The notes beneath the pieces were generated by a model that saw only the letters and a program-made list of their open reading frames with translations, was not told the origin of the DNA and did no database searches. This document shows, one piece after another, positions 11,870-23,800 of a stretch of DNA of 64,000 bases. This stretch comes from Mesorhabditis belari. Taxonomy: Eukaryota > Nematoda > Chromadorea > Rhabditida > Rhabditidae. The DNA is taken from NCBI GenBank assembly GCA_958450365.1, contig CAUEEP010000737.1, forward strand, positions 539,501 to 603,500, in the 5' to 3' direction. Position 1 is the first letter of the stretch. Each line of letters starts with the position of its first letter. The translations under genes were made by a program, and so were the position numbers.

Positions 11870-12467
11870 AGGCCGTTGGGTTGAGGGTTATTTTACCTCG
11901 CTGGCACGGGTAATGTTGTTGCACTTGCGACCAGAAGTGGAACCATGGGTCGTCACCAAACTGTATTTACGGGAGGCGACCATGGTTGTATTTGCGCTTG
12001 CTGATGATCGTTTCATCGATCTCCACGTGAACACCAGGACCACCGATTGTTCGTGGGTTAGCAGCAAAGTACTTTGCGAAGATGTCACGAAACCATTGGC
12101 ACCACAGCATGACGGTGTTTCTGTCGGTTTTCGTTTCTCTGGTCATGACGTTAACAGAAGCGCTGAGGCGAGAGTGGTAGTAGGCAAGATGCATTGCTTT
12201 CCTGAGGGTAACATGGGTATTCTCGAAGAACGTACCTACGTAGACCCGATGCGATTAGGTCGGTCCTTGCATCGTTGCCGATTGTATTCCCGACGAGGAG
12301 TTGCGCCTTGATGCCCACGATCGTAACGCTTCATGTCGTCGTTTCAACAGTTTGGACACGTTCTTTTGCGATGAAGAAGTCCAATATCCTGAAGCCATTG
12401 ACTGGAGTAGCTTTTCACTAAGCTCCAACAGCGTCATGTATTGCAGCGCTACGAGAGGGTTGGCCAT
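11870..12467 (-). mobile_element. Merlin/IS1016-like transposase relic
   Basis: The minus strand encodes GTFFENTHVTLRKAM, then TDRNTVMLWCQWFRDI, then IGGPGVHVEIDETIISKRKY and NHGRLP. This is the N-terminal, helix-turn-helix and first catalytic DE part of the IS1595/ISXO2-type transposase found in Merlin elements. A stop and a frame change separate the N-terminal part (12467-12255) from the core (12194-11967), and after NHGRLP the frame is lost. It is therefore a dead copy. I could not define terminal repeats. Confidence 0.7.
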
Positions 12468-12639
12468 CTTTCCACTTTGCGATGTGCGAAAGTGGGGGAG
12501 AAGCTCTGTTTTTGATCCCTTTTATAAGGACCGAGCCTAACGGATCTTAACAAGTTCAAAAAACCTCGCCCACATAACTCAAACAGCATAAAAATTTCAT
12601 AAAAATCGATGTAATAGTGTTGTGGTGACAATTCGTATT

Positions 12640-13320
12640 TAAACTATGCAAATTTGCAAATGTACCACCGATTGTAAAAAAAAATCGTAAATTCTCCAAT
12701 TCCCATCATATTTTTGCTGAATCACCAATTAAAAACCGCTCTGCATTTTTTCGCAATTGTCACTGAAATTCCGGAAAACACTTTTACGAGTCGAGAATTT
12801 TTATCACCGCCTTTGATAGCAAAGAAATTTTTCAAATTCCAAATTTGGAACTGATGCAGAAAAAAAACAAAAGCTCTTACGGATCACTGGGAATCAGTTT
12901 AGCGTATTCATTGGAATCCTCAACTTTTCAATTGTGGAGCTTTTCAAGGATTAGTGTGAAGTGGTTCGGAAAAGATGTTTGGGAAGAGATTGGAGATATT
13001 TGAAGAATTTCTGAGCGCTTAATCTGATCATTTAATGATCAGATTAAGGGGGGGGGGGGGTACCCAAATCAGCGCTGCCCATTTCTGCGCCGAATTTTTC
13101 GCATGACTGTCATAATTTTTCCTGCTTCTATGCTTTTGCTCTTGTTTTATTTTTTACACATAGAGCCGGTCTAAAAGTAGCTATTACCCAAAAAAAGCAC
13201 AAAGACTTGCCACAGTTTAGCGCTTTTTCATAGTTTTTCTCAATAAAGTCATTGTTTTTAGCATTTTTGTCTTTCTTTCTCTAATCTTTCTTATTATAAA
13301 AGTTTAACTGATAATTTGAT
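12640..13320. other. Intergenic, no gene seen
   Basis: AT-rich DNA with a short palindrome around 13022-13046 (AATCTGATCATT / AATGATCAGATT) followed by a run of 13 G. No coding signal is seen. Confidence 0.6.
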
Positions 13321-13322
13321 AC

Positions 13323-13513
13323 GCGCCCCGCCCCCTTTGCCATTGTCAATCCAACTTTAATATCTTGGTGTTGGGCTGTTCATAGTTTTTGTACCAATCG
13401 ACAGAGAAAGACTTGGCGCATCCAATGATACCAAGAATCTTTCAATTGAACAGCCCAACACCAAGATATTTAAGCTCAAAGTTAGATTGCCAATGGCAAA
13501 AGGGGCGGGCGCT
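13323..13513. repeat. MITE, GCGCCCCGCCCC type, copy 1
   Basis: The terminal inverted arms are about 55 bp: GCGCCCCGCCCCCTTTGCCA at the left and its near reverse complement at the right, each followed by an ATATCTTGGTGTTGGG block or its complement. The centre carries TCGACAGAGAAAGACTTG. A second copy in inverse orientation lies at 30047-30240. Confidence 0.75.
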
Positions 13514-14066
13514 CAAACGTCCGATAGCCGATAATTTGGTGAAGATTTTTACTGGTAATTCATTAGTACGGTCGACCAGTGGAGTCGTCTCACTGTGAAT
13601 GTGTTAGTTTATGTTTTTGTTTTCGAATTCTCATCTAAATAAACGTTTCCCCAAAAATGACGTCTGACAATTTGAGGGTAAAGGGAGTGTCTCGTCGGAA
13701 CAACTGATAAGCCGGCGATTTTTAACGTAATCCGCCAAGCAAAAGAATTCTATTATGGCAAAATTCTTCATTGTGTCGGGTGACTAAATTTTTTTCATAA
13801 TAAAACAAAATTCTATTTGCAAAAGCGTTCATTTTCTCACTCACAGAGGATTGGGCTCCATCTTTTATTGGTTAGAGTCATTTTTTCAGTCATTTCAGTC
13901 ACTTTTTCACTCCAAAAAGTTTATTCTAAAAAATTTTTACAACTGAAAAGTTGTAAATTGTGAAATTTCTCTAAAACTGGATTTTGGTGTGGGAAAATGC
14001 ATGTTTAGAATTTTTTTTTGATTCTAATTGAATCAAAATTTGATCTTGTTTTGATCTGGATTTGAA

Positions 14067-14545
14067 GGGAGTGGGACAAATGCGACCTTTTTTTGCGCAC
14101 CCGGACATTTGCGCACCTTGCCCATTAGCGCACCTTTTTCGCGTTTTAAAAAAGCTCTAAAAAGCTAATATTAACCAATTTCTATTCTAAAAGTTGTTTT
14201 TCTAGGTAATTTTAGGGCGTAGAATCGAAATTTTGACATATCAGAGCTTGTGGAAACAAACGGACGGAGTTATACAAAGAGAAAAATCGACAATTTTCTG
14301 TAATTTGATCTAGCCGTTTTGTCTTTCAAATTGGTTCCACACTCAAATTATGTCAAAATTTGAATTCAACACCCTCAAATTACCTAGAAAAACAACATTT
14401 GGAATAGAAATTGGTTAATATTAGCTTTTAGAGCTTTTTAAACATTTTAAAACGCGAAAAAAGGTGCGCTAATGGGCAAGGTGCGGAAAAAAAGGTGCGC
14501 AAATGTCCGGGTGCGCAAAAAAAAGGTCGCATTTGTCCCACTCCC
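14067..14545. repeat. hAT-type MITE, long-arm subfamily, copy 1
   Basis: It starts GGGAGTGGGACAAATGCGAC and ends with the reverse complement, with arms of ~170 bp or more and several GCGCAC subterminal motifs. The flanks carry an 8-9 bp duplication (GGATTTGAA on both sides). The closest relative is at 60508-60888; the termini are shared with 24120-24511, 48895-49287 and the hAT relic at 61734. Confidence 0.85.
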
Positions 14546-14846
14546 GGATTTGAATTGGATTGAATTTTTCTCGAATTAAAAGCAAAAAACTAAAGTTTAA
14601 GTTATCTGCTTATTGATTTACAACAAAATTTCAATATTGAAATATTTTTTTTATGATTAATATTTCAATATTCACTATTTTCTTTTTTTCTTTTTTGAAA
14701 ATAATTGAAATCTCAAGGGAATACGGGGCTTATTAGCACTCAAAAAGAAGTGGCTAAAGAGAAAAAGCAAAAAAAAATGATCAAATCCAAATTTCTATAA
14801 CTATTTTTGGAATTGAAATCTATATTTTTTAATATTTTAGAGCTTA

Positions 14847-15160
14847 CCGTATTTCTTCGAATAGAAGACCGGGTAAAGGGTATCATCGCGTACTCCTGCG
14901 TAGCAGCCCTTTTTAAAATTTCTTTTCTGCATAAAAGCTTTCAATCAAGTGCTATAGAGCTGGAAAATGACTCAAAAATCTGTTAGCTCATGTCGTATTT
15001 TTGAGCCATTTTCCAGCTCTATAGCACTTCATTGAAAGCTTTTATGCAGAAAAGAAATTTTAAAAAGGGCTGCTACGCAGATACGGGCTGCTAAAAAGGA
15101 CTGCCACGCAGGAGTACGCGATGATACTCTTTACCCGGTCTTCTATTCGATGAAATACGG
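14847..15160. repeat. Near-perfect palindromic MITE at the ephrin 5' side
   Basis: The arms begin CCGTATTTCTTCGAATAGAA and pair over about 140 bp (GACCGGGTAAAG, GCGTACTCCTGCGTAGCAG, CCAGCTCTATAGCACTT). TA flanks both ends, and the symmetry even extends into the flanking AGAGCTTA / TAAGCTCT. It ends about 20 nt before the splice acceptor used upstream of the ephrin ATG, so it lies in the promoter or outron. Confidence 0.85.
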
Positions 15161-15212
15161 TAAGCTCTAAAACTTAACTTTCAGATTTACCAATTTTCTA
15201 TTCGAAAACTGT

Positions 15213-17162
15213 ATGCAAATTTCATTGCTCGTATTCTCATTGGTTTTCCACTGCAGCCTTAGTGCAGTACTAGAAAAAGTGCTGAAATCTCGGATTCACG
15301 ATATTCATTGGAATTCAAATAATCCAAGGTTTAATTGTGAATAGTTTGAAAAAACAAAAAACAAAAACGATTTTAGTTTTGAAGTGGATCCTTATTGGCG
15401 GCTGAGGGTTCTCTCTCGAGATTCTCTCCGCTTTCACTGTCCCCAGGCACCGGAAGTGTTATTGATATACAAAGTTGGTAAAAAGATTCGATTAACAACA
15501 AAATAAAACAGTCTACTGTCTCGCTACAGTATCGTATCGAAAAGTATCGAAATTATGACAAAAGATTAGACTTTTACATTACACTCCAATTTTTCTGCAC
15601 TGCTAAACTGATTTTTTGAACTTTTTACTAAAAACACCATTCTTGTTGCATTCTTTTCTTCATTGCAACAACGATTTTGATGAAAATGAAAGCTTTCTAT
15701 TGTACTTTGTACCAGAAAGTACAAAGTACAATAGAAAGAACACCTTTTTTTCCGTACAGTTTCTGTATTTAACAGTTTTTCAGGTAAAGAAGCCATGTTT
15801 TGAGAGTTGTTTCATTGGTGATGAATCGGAATTGATTGTGAATTGTTCATCCTCATTCGCTCATTTTTCTCATCTCAAAATTCACTCGACAAAAACGGTA
15901 AAAGTGGATTTCGAAGAAGAGGAACGAGACTCGACGCTGTACTTTTTGAGTAAGTTGAAGAAAAGAAAGCTATGCAATTTGTTCTGAAACAAAAATAAAC
16001 TGTCTACTGTCTCACTATAGTGAAAAGCAGCTATGCAACTTGTTCTGAAACTAAAATAAACTCAAATCTATCGTCAGCCACTTCAACGGGTGAATTCGAC
16101 GGGCTTGACAACGAGATCTTCGGGCTTTGTCATGAAAGAAATTTGAGAATTTCGGTCGAAGTGCAAAGAAAAGTGAGTTTAATCCAAAAATCCTGAGCTT
16201 TAAAGCATTTTAAAGTAAGATTTATAATGAAAATCGCCAAAAATGGCAGCAGAGAGGGATCAAATAGTATCCAAATAGTAAAATGAGTTGTATAACTTCA
16301 ATTGGGCAACTTTTAAGAGAGAGATTTAGTTAAGATTACGGGCTTTAAAATTTATTATCACACTTAAAACGATTAGGGTTGAACTTGGAGTTAATCTATC
16401 AAAGAGATAGTCGACATAAATATATAATACCCTGTATAAGTACTAAAAGTTTCAGGATCGTCTCCACAATCGCCACCGACATCACAGCGGATTGCACTGG
16501 AGAGAAGAGAATGGTGTTGGGTCGTGGAAGAAAAACGTTTTCCATAGGAAAGCTTTGGAACCCTTTGAAAGTCGAGAAGTTGAGGAGGAGCCGATTGAAG
16601 ATGAACGAGTGAATAGGATACAAAATGTGATGGTTGGTTTAAGGAGTGCAGTCCAAAGAACAACGAACAACCTACAGTAGTCGTAGTCGTTGCCGTATTG
16701 CTACGGTAGTCGTTACCTTACCGCTATCGTAGTCGTTGCCGTACCGCTACCGTAGTCGTTACCTTACCGCTACCGTAAAGGTTACCTTACCACTACCGTA
16801 GCCGTTACCTTACCACTACCGTAGTCGTTACTTTGGGCTTGCTTTTTAGAATGTACTTTGTACTCAACAATGTAAACATCTCCCTTCTCGTGCACTAGTC
16901 TTCAATTTCTGATTCAGTGCACCAAAAGGGGCGCAATTCTATTTTAGAGTACAAAGTACAAGATTAAGTCTAATGCTCAAATTAGTAGTAATATTTGGTA
17001 GATAAATGTAAATTTCAGTCTGGACAAATGCATTTAATGCCACCGGACGTTCGGGAGCTTCCCGATAACTCTCTTCGGCTGCCTTCAGGTAACTTTATCT
17101 ACAATTTCAAAAAAAAAACAAATGTTAAGGCTAAAAGTGGCTCTGCGTTTTCCAAAAGATAA
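15213..17162 (+). CDS. Ephrin (Eph receptor ligand)
   Basis: A signal peptide (MQISLLVFSLVFHCSLSA) is followed by the ephrin receptor-binding fold: DIHWNSNN, then LRFHCPQAPE, then FESCFIGDESELIVNC, and the family hallmark TSTGEFDGLDN with LCHERNLRISV. The exons are 15213-15328, 15377-15473, 15784-15949, 16078-16172 and from 16456, all in phase. The cysteines expected for the ephrin disulphides are present. Downstream coding-like stretches (REVEEEPIEDERVNRIQNVM; 17019 onward SGQMHLMPPDVREL) form a C-terminal extension, but the last splice site and the 3' end are uncertain and no clear GPI-addition signal was found. AATAAA lies near 17329. The acceptor ACTTTCAG, 29 nt before the ATG, may be a spliced-leader site. 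The opposite-strand zinc-finger gene ends at 17368, so the genes converge. Confidence 0.85.
16676..16830. repeat. Minisatellite of TAGTCGTTACCTTACCGC-like units
   Basis: About 31-bp units alternate CGTAGTCGTTACCTTACCGC and TACCGTAGTCGTTGCCGTAC variants. It lies between two ephrin coding stretches, probably within an intron. Confidence 0.75.
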
Positions 17163-17367
17163 TAGAAAGATATTTCTGTAGCTTTTCTCAAATTGTTCAC
17201 GTTGAATCCCGACCAAACAACACAAATTTTTAGTTCTTTTGAATAAACTGGAATCCTCTCGATCACTCGTCCACTTCTCATTGGTCTCATTCATTTTTCT
17301 ACTCATTCGATTAGTTTAGTGTATAATTTAATAAATAATTTATTGATTTTATGCAAATTATTGTCAA

Positions 17368-20300
17368 TTATTGGGAATCAATGTATGAGATCGGTCCAAA
17401 GCATTTCTCGTAGATCGAATCGATCGCTTTCGTCACTTGACCCCGAATGTCCACTGGATTTCCGCCAAGAGCTATATGCTTTGTCTAAAATTAGCATAAT
17501 AAAAGTTAGAGTTTACACAGCTACAGTATCCCAGTACAGTATAATACTATACTGTGCCGAATATTTCGATAAAGTACTAAAGTTGTGGCAATCAAAGTTA
17601 TATCGATTTCAAAAATCTTATTTTATTTGTTGCTTTGTGATTCATTTTCTAACCCAGTTTAGATAAATAGTAAATTATATTCAGCGGAAATTATATGCAA
17701 TTCGAGCCAGAGGAGCTCAACAGAACTACGTCAAGTTTTGTCATACCTATTATAGTACAGTATGCTCATACCTATTATACATAGTACAGTATCCAGTAGA
17801 TTCAGTAGATGTAATGTAACTGTATACTGTAGTAATAACTTATGCAGTAATAGTTAAATGGACTATTAAATAAGACTCCAGAGTACAGTACAGTTCGCTT
17901 GTTTTAGTTGTTGAAAATGTCAAGTCGTTTGTTGTACTCACTCGCATATGATCTTTGATTACATTCGGCGCATAGGTGCTCCCAAAAGAGCAATGTGGGC
18001 ACAGATAAACGAGTCGCTTGAAATGATGCTGGAGAACGTGACGTTCTCGATGAGTGATCTCACGAAGCCCACAAAGGAGACAACTAGAATGATGGATTTG
18101 ATAATAATGCTAAATAATGTTACAAAGTATGTTCGGTTTCCAATTGTAAGATTTAATTTTCTAATATCCAAAACCTACTTTGGACTGAATATCTTTTAAT
18201 TTAGACACTTTAATTGATAAGCCCAGTTTTTTTCACTCACGTAGACGTCGGCCTTTTCGATCGTTTCGCAGCCGGCTCTTGCGTGATTTGAAGCGATTCG
18301 ATTCGCTGAGTGCTCTAAGAAAAAAAGTATGCTAAAGATTTGAGCTCTAATTCAAATAGCTTTCATTTTTCCCATACAATAGAATCATTTTGAAACAATA
18401 GCAAGATCATTGTGTCACCTTTTCACTCGAGTTTCCCATTTCTTGTTCCTCTCCTGGATCAATGATGTCAAACGGGAGTCCATCGTCGCCAATTTCTGCC
18501 CAAACCGCATTTTGACTTGATCCTAAATTCTAGGATTATATAGGCCAGATCTTGTCCTAATTTTTGGCTAACCTTGTCTCGTTTGCTGTGCGACAGGGAT
18601 CAAATCCTCTGGCTTTACCCCATCAGCCGCCCAATCAATCAAATCCATCACTGTATCGACCACCTCTTTCTCATATCTAGCCAAAAGACGTTGATCACCG
18701 AAACACCTAGAATCATGGGGTTTAAACAACATTTTTATGTACTTTTCTAGAAACACACCCTTTCTGGCACGCTCAACTTCATTTTGTCACAAGATTTGAA
18801 TAATTGAGTGCGCCAGAAGAACTACAATATAATAAAGAACTACAATATGATACTCACATGTAAGCGTAATCCATCATCACGTCGTTTAAACTGTTCTTCA
18901 CTGTGATCGGCTTCAGCTAAATGATTTCCGTCAAAAAAGCACAATTTCAGTCAAGGTAAAGATTAAGATATATCAAAACACTGTAAGCAAGATCGCAATC
19001 TTGAAAGTGAGCTTTTTTAGCTTTTTTGAAAGTGAGGTAGCTTTTTGAAAGTGAGAGCTTTTTGAAAGTGAACACATTTTGGAAAACGCTTCAGTTGATC
19101 ATTTTTCCACACTCACCCGGCTATAATGCATTTGCCACATATGAGCTCTTACATTTCCGTAGCTGTAGTTCGAAGAGAATTTACAATGAGGGCAACGGAA
19201 GAGTTTTCGTTGTAAATGGAATCTAGAATATAGAAATAAATGCATGAAAAAGGCACCTTTTTTCGAAATCGTAATCACATCACCAGTTCGATCAGCTCTA
19301 ATTTTTCTATCATCGAGTGAGCCTTGTGATTCCTCATCGAATGATACAAAAATTGGGTTGATTAGATGTAAACTGGTGATTTGATTAGGGTAGTTTTCGA
19401 AAATGGGTGACTTTTAAAAAAAAACCCCACCTTCTTATATGCATTCTCCGGCATCCAGTCGGTATATTCTGTGCGCATAAGCGACAAAGCTCTGTGTTCC
19501 GAACGATTTGTGACACTTGCTAAAAAATATTCATTTAAAATCTAGTACATTTCCAGTTTAGATAGCAGACTTGATGCTAAAGTTCTTCTCAAAATCCGTA
19601 CTGGTTCCAAAATTGGCGGTGAATCGAGCGGGTAATCCTCGTCGTCGACTTTCACCGTTTCCTCGTAACGTTCATTGTACCAGCGATATTCCGATGTGCA
19701 GGCTTCCTAAAAATTGCAATGTAATAAAAAGTATAATAGAAGAACGTAAATGTATAATAGTTTTAAGTCTACTGTTCACTTGAGCTGAAATTTTGACCGC
19801 AAAAACTTCTAGAGTCGCGATTTTGCTTTAGGTTTTGAATAAAAGTATACTATAGATAAAGTTACAAAAATGAGTCATCATTTGAGCTTTACATATACAT
19901 AGAATATTTTATTTATGGTTATTTTTACTTTTATACTATAGATAACTCTTATTTCGCATTTTAATCCCCACCTCTTCATAATCACAAACATCCAGCTCCA
20001 GCGCCACTTCTTGATCGAAAGCCGTGCTCGTTGACGGGTAGATCTCTTCGTAGATTACCTAAGAAAAATATCAAGCTACTGTATTTTTAAAAAAACCTCT
20101 TCATTCCCAAAAGCTTGCTCCCGTTTGTCAAACGTTTGAGCGCGATTCTCGTAGACGACGTACACTTGCACAATGCGGGGATCTCTAGAAAACTTCGAAC
20201 TTGTGCTGTGTACCATCCTTGAGGATGGTACACAGCACAGCACGATCAACCCAACTATGCTAAATCGTTAAAAACTTGAAAATCTAATAGAATATTTTAA

Positions 20301-20589
20301 AAATATAAGCCTAATCCAAGTTTATTGCTAAAATTAGTAATTTTTTTCTCTGAAAAGATCGTTTCGATTCTTTTGGGTTCGCCCTGAAGGGTTCAGAGTT
20401 TAAAATGAACTGGCTTAGGGATGTTTTTTTAAAAAATCTATTCAATTAAACTATCTAAATTTACAATATACTTGTAATTGTAACCAAATTTAGCTACTAA
20501 ACAAGTGAAACTTACACCGAATACGTGGGAATCGCGTAATCGTGTTCCCAAAAACCGACCCGCTCCGTCTCCACTTCATACCAGGACAT
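17368..20589 (-). CDS. C2H2 zinc-finger protein with a duplicated two-finger unit
   Basis: It is read from MSWYEVETERVGFW at 20589 through about 11 exons to TAA at 17368-17370. Verified junctions include 20589-20516, 20184-20097, 20058-19972 and 19706-19602. The first pair of fingers is CRLCAQNIPTGCRRMHIRRF followed by FRCPHCKFSSNY...HMWQMH. The second pair is CLLCGLREITHRERHVLQHH followed by YLCPHCSFGSTY...HMRTKH; its last histidine is on the exon after a ~450-nt repeat-filled intron. The linker is acidic (FDIIDPGEEQE). The C-terminus ends YIDSQ. The N-terminal third is tyrosine/glutamate-rich without a known domain. A nuclear DNA- or RNA-binding role is inferred from the fingers. The start has a TTTAG acceptor 12 nt upstream and lies about 240 nt after the aldolase stop, with AATAAA near 20790, which is typical operon spacing. 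Confidence 0.8.
20203..20238. repeat. Perfect 16-bp hairpin in a zinc-finger-gene intron
   Basis: GTGCTGTGTACCATCC pairs with its exact complement across a 4-nt loop. It sits just upstream (in gene sense) of the exon starting at 20184. Confidence 0.7.
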
Positions 20590-20826
20590 GCGAAATGAAA
20601 ACTAAATTTTAAATTAGGTTTTTAAAATCCAGTATTCCAAACAATGTACAAGTCTAATGTCTAAAAATGTTCAGAATTTTGTATTTGACATTTTTATCTT
20701 TTCAAGGCTTCTATTTCAGCAATTCAGCAAGTGAAAATGGTTTTTTGACCAATGAGAAATTGTGTAATTCTGGAAATTTCATAAATATTTATTGAGCATT
20801 TAGAAATTTTCCGTTGCTGTGAGATT

Positions 20827-23800
20827 TCAGTGCAACGTTTTGATGAACTCCTCGTAGACCTGAAAATGGATCATTTGAAGGAAAAATGGTGAAAACATGT
20901 CCCTGACAAGTCAAACTAAGTAACAAGTATCAAATTGTCTTTTAATTTTCGACAACATTTTGCATTTTGCCATAAAATTTTCATATTTTTACACTTTACA
21001 GCCACAAATGAAGACTTTTGTGACAAAATACAAAGTGTGGTCGAAAATAGTAACAAATACCAACAATTCTAACCACAAATACAATACTTTTAAACTCTAA
21101 AGTTCTTTAATTTAGGGTTTAAAATTGCTAGGTGATTCAAAACTTTCAAAAAGAATAGAACTTTTAAATTTAGCAATGCTAAGGATCGCATGATAGCGTT
21201 GTGCAGTAAAACTCTTATAACAAATTTCATAACAAAGTTACCAGTAGTGCTTTTAGTTTAAGAGTTTACCTCGAAAATAATCGGAATATGCTCATCAGTC
21301 AATCCCCAATTGGTCACAAGTCTCACTCGATGATCGTCGAAAACCATGAACAACACTCTGCGCTCTTGGAAAAAGGAAACCATCTGGAAGGAGAAAGTCG
21401 TAAAAAAAATACACCGAAGCCAACGCTTTACTACTAACTATAGGATCTCAATAATTAAGGAGTACTAGCGGCAGTAAATGCTACCGTTCACCGTTAACAC
21501 TCCGGTTTATAAGTATCACTTGCATCCTGTTTCCTCACCTGACTCGGTGTGACCCCATTCGCGCAACGAACCACCACAATATTTGTCAATCCTTCTTCAT
21601 TTGCGTGCAGGGCTTCTTTCAGATGATTCGGCGTTCGATCGTTGAAACCTTTTGCCAGAATAGCCTGAAATTTGATAATTGAGAGTTGAGTTGCGCTTTA
21701 TCTATTAATTATTAATCTATAAAGCTATTAACCTATTAATCTAACTAATCTTATGAATCTATAAAGAGTAGTCTAATATGGTTTTACTAATCTATTACCA
21801 TTCTAGGATGCAGCATCAGGTTTGTAAGCAAGTCAGGTCAAGTCAGATCCAGGCCTGAAGTAAAGTAAAGCCGGCAAGGGATTGGCCATTGGCTGACCTG
21901 CAGCAAAGCCAGCCAAAATGTGCCTTTGGTACAGCCGTGACCTTGCTTGACCCGGAAAAATGCCTTTGATCAACCCTGGCCCAGATATTGTAAAGAAAAT
22001 GGTAAACTAACCGCATTTTTGTTATCCCGTGTCACCGTCTTGATAGCATGATCGAGGGAATACATGGCGGCTGCGGCCAGGATTCCCGCTTGACGCCATC
22101 CACCACCGACAGCCTGGAAAGTGTTGAAGGTTACTGGATTCTTTAGATAAACAGCTTATAAGTCCGATTTTGATAATCTCCAACAATTGTAGCTATTTCA
22201 AAATCAAATTCCACTAATAGTTTGAACGAAACTAACTTTTCTCTTGTGTCGAACGAGATCGATGAATTTCTTCTCCCCCAACAACAATCGAACCGACTGG
22301 AGATCCCAAACCCTTTGAGAAGCACATTTGAATTGAGTCCACATAGCTAAACGTAATTAGTTTGAATAAAAAGATAATATTAGGTTGAGGAAAAGTAATG
22401 TCGGTTTTGAATTCCCGTTGTTGGCAATTCTCCAGTTCTTTGCTTATGCGATTTTTTCAAATAGATATCAGCTAGACACTCTTTACTTTCATATTATATT
22501 TAACTTTTACAAATTTTTACAAATTTAACAATATTTTCAGGTACAAAATGCAAGACGAACTTTGTGGTATGATTTTAAACAAGGGAAATCCGCGGCTGAA
22601 TCGCATCGGACAATCATTGAAGTTTTTGGGGAAAACAGCATTAGCGAAAGACAATGCCAAAGATGGTTTCCAGCGGTTCAAAGATGGAAATGAAAGTCTC
22701 CAAGACGAGGAACCGTCTGGACGACCCCAGGAGATTTCAGATGAGACATTGTTTGATGCCATTGAAATCAATCCAACCATTACCACTTGTGAGTCAGCGG
22801 ACACATTTGGGATGGACCAAAAAACAATCGACAACCACTTGCATCAATTAGGAAAAACAATTCACTGCGGAATATGGGTTCCTCATGAACTGACTCAAGG
22901 CAATAAAACAACTCGTGTTATCGTTAGCTCTACTCTGCTTCAAAAAGGCAAATCTCATGATTTTTGGGGAAGAATTCTAACATCTGACGAAACATGGATT
23001 CAATATGAGAATGTGAAGCGCAAAAATCAGTGGCTTTCTCTTGGTCAACCCCCACAACTAACTTCAAAGCCCGGTATTCATGGAAAGAAACTTATGCTTT
23101 GCTGTTGGTGGAATCCAAAAGGTTTGGAGTGTTATGAGTTGTTGAATCCGGGTGAAACTGTCACTACTGATCTTTATTCAAAACAGTTGATGAGAGTTAA
23201 CGAGGCTTTAAAGAAATTGAGCGTTGAAACATCAAAGTGCCATTTTTGCATGATAATGCAAAACCTCACGCTGCAAAAAATCGACGAGCTTGGTTGGAAA
23301 CTTCTGCCCCACGCACCTTATAGTCCGGACCTGGGCCCATCAGATTATTTTTTGTTTTGGTCGTTGAAGAGTTTTCTTATGGGCGAAAAGTTTGAGAATC
23401 ATGCACAGATCAAAAAAGCAGTCGACACTTATTTTGGCTCGAAAACTCCTCATTTTTTTGAGGATTGGATCAGGACTTGCGACGAAGATGGGAACAAGTC
23501 ATCAATAATAATGGAGAATATCTCATTGATTGATCTGCGTTTGTCTATGTTTTTAGCAATAAACAATTTTGTGACAAAAACCGACATTACTTTTTCCTCA
23601 GCCTAATATTAATGTATAAAACGAAAATATTAGTGTTATTTGTTACCTCGCAATCTCTGAGACATCCATTCCTGTGGCAACGGCCGCATTGTAGACTCTC
23701 GCTCCATCTAAGTGAACCTTCAATTTGTGATGATCGGCCAGCTCGCGAACAGATCTGGAAAAAAAAGTGCTTGATGCATAGAAAACAACTAGCAGTCGAA

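Noticed and set aside
11850..12311. 153-codon plus-strand frame
   Set aside because: It is antisense to the Merlin-like transposase relic.
17948..18199. 83-codon plus-strand frame (MIFDYIRRIGAPKRAMWAQI)
   Set aside because: The opposite strand encodes two C2H2 fingers here with good splice borders and the following exon supplies the last His; the plus frame is a shadow.
21780..21970. GC-richer patch with GGTCAAG/CTTGACC words, similar in style to 58190-58330
   Set aside because: Short words recur but I could not align the two patches well enough to call a repeat family.
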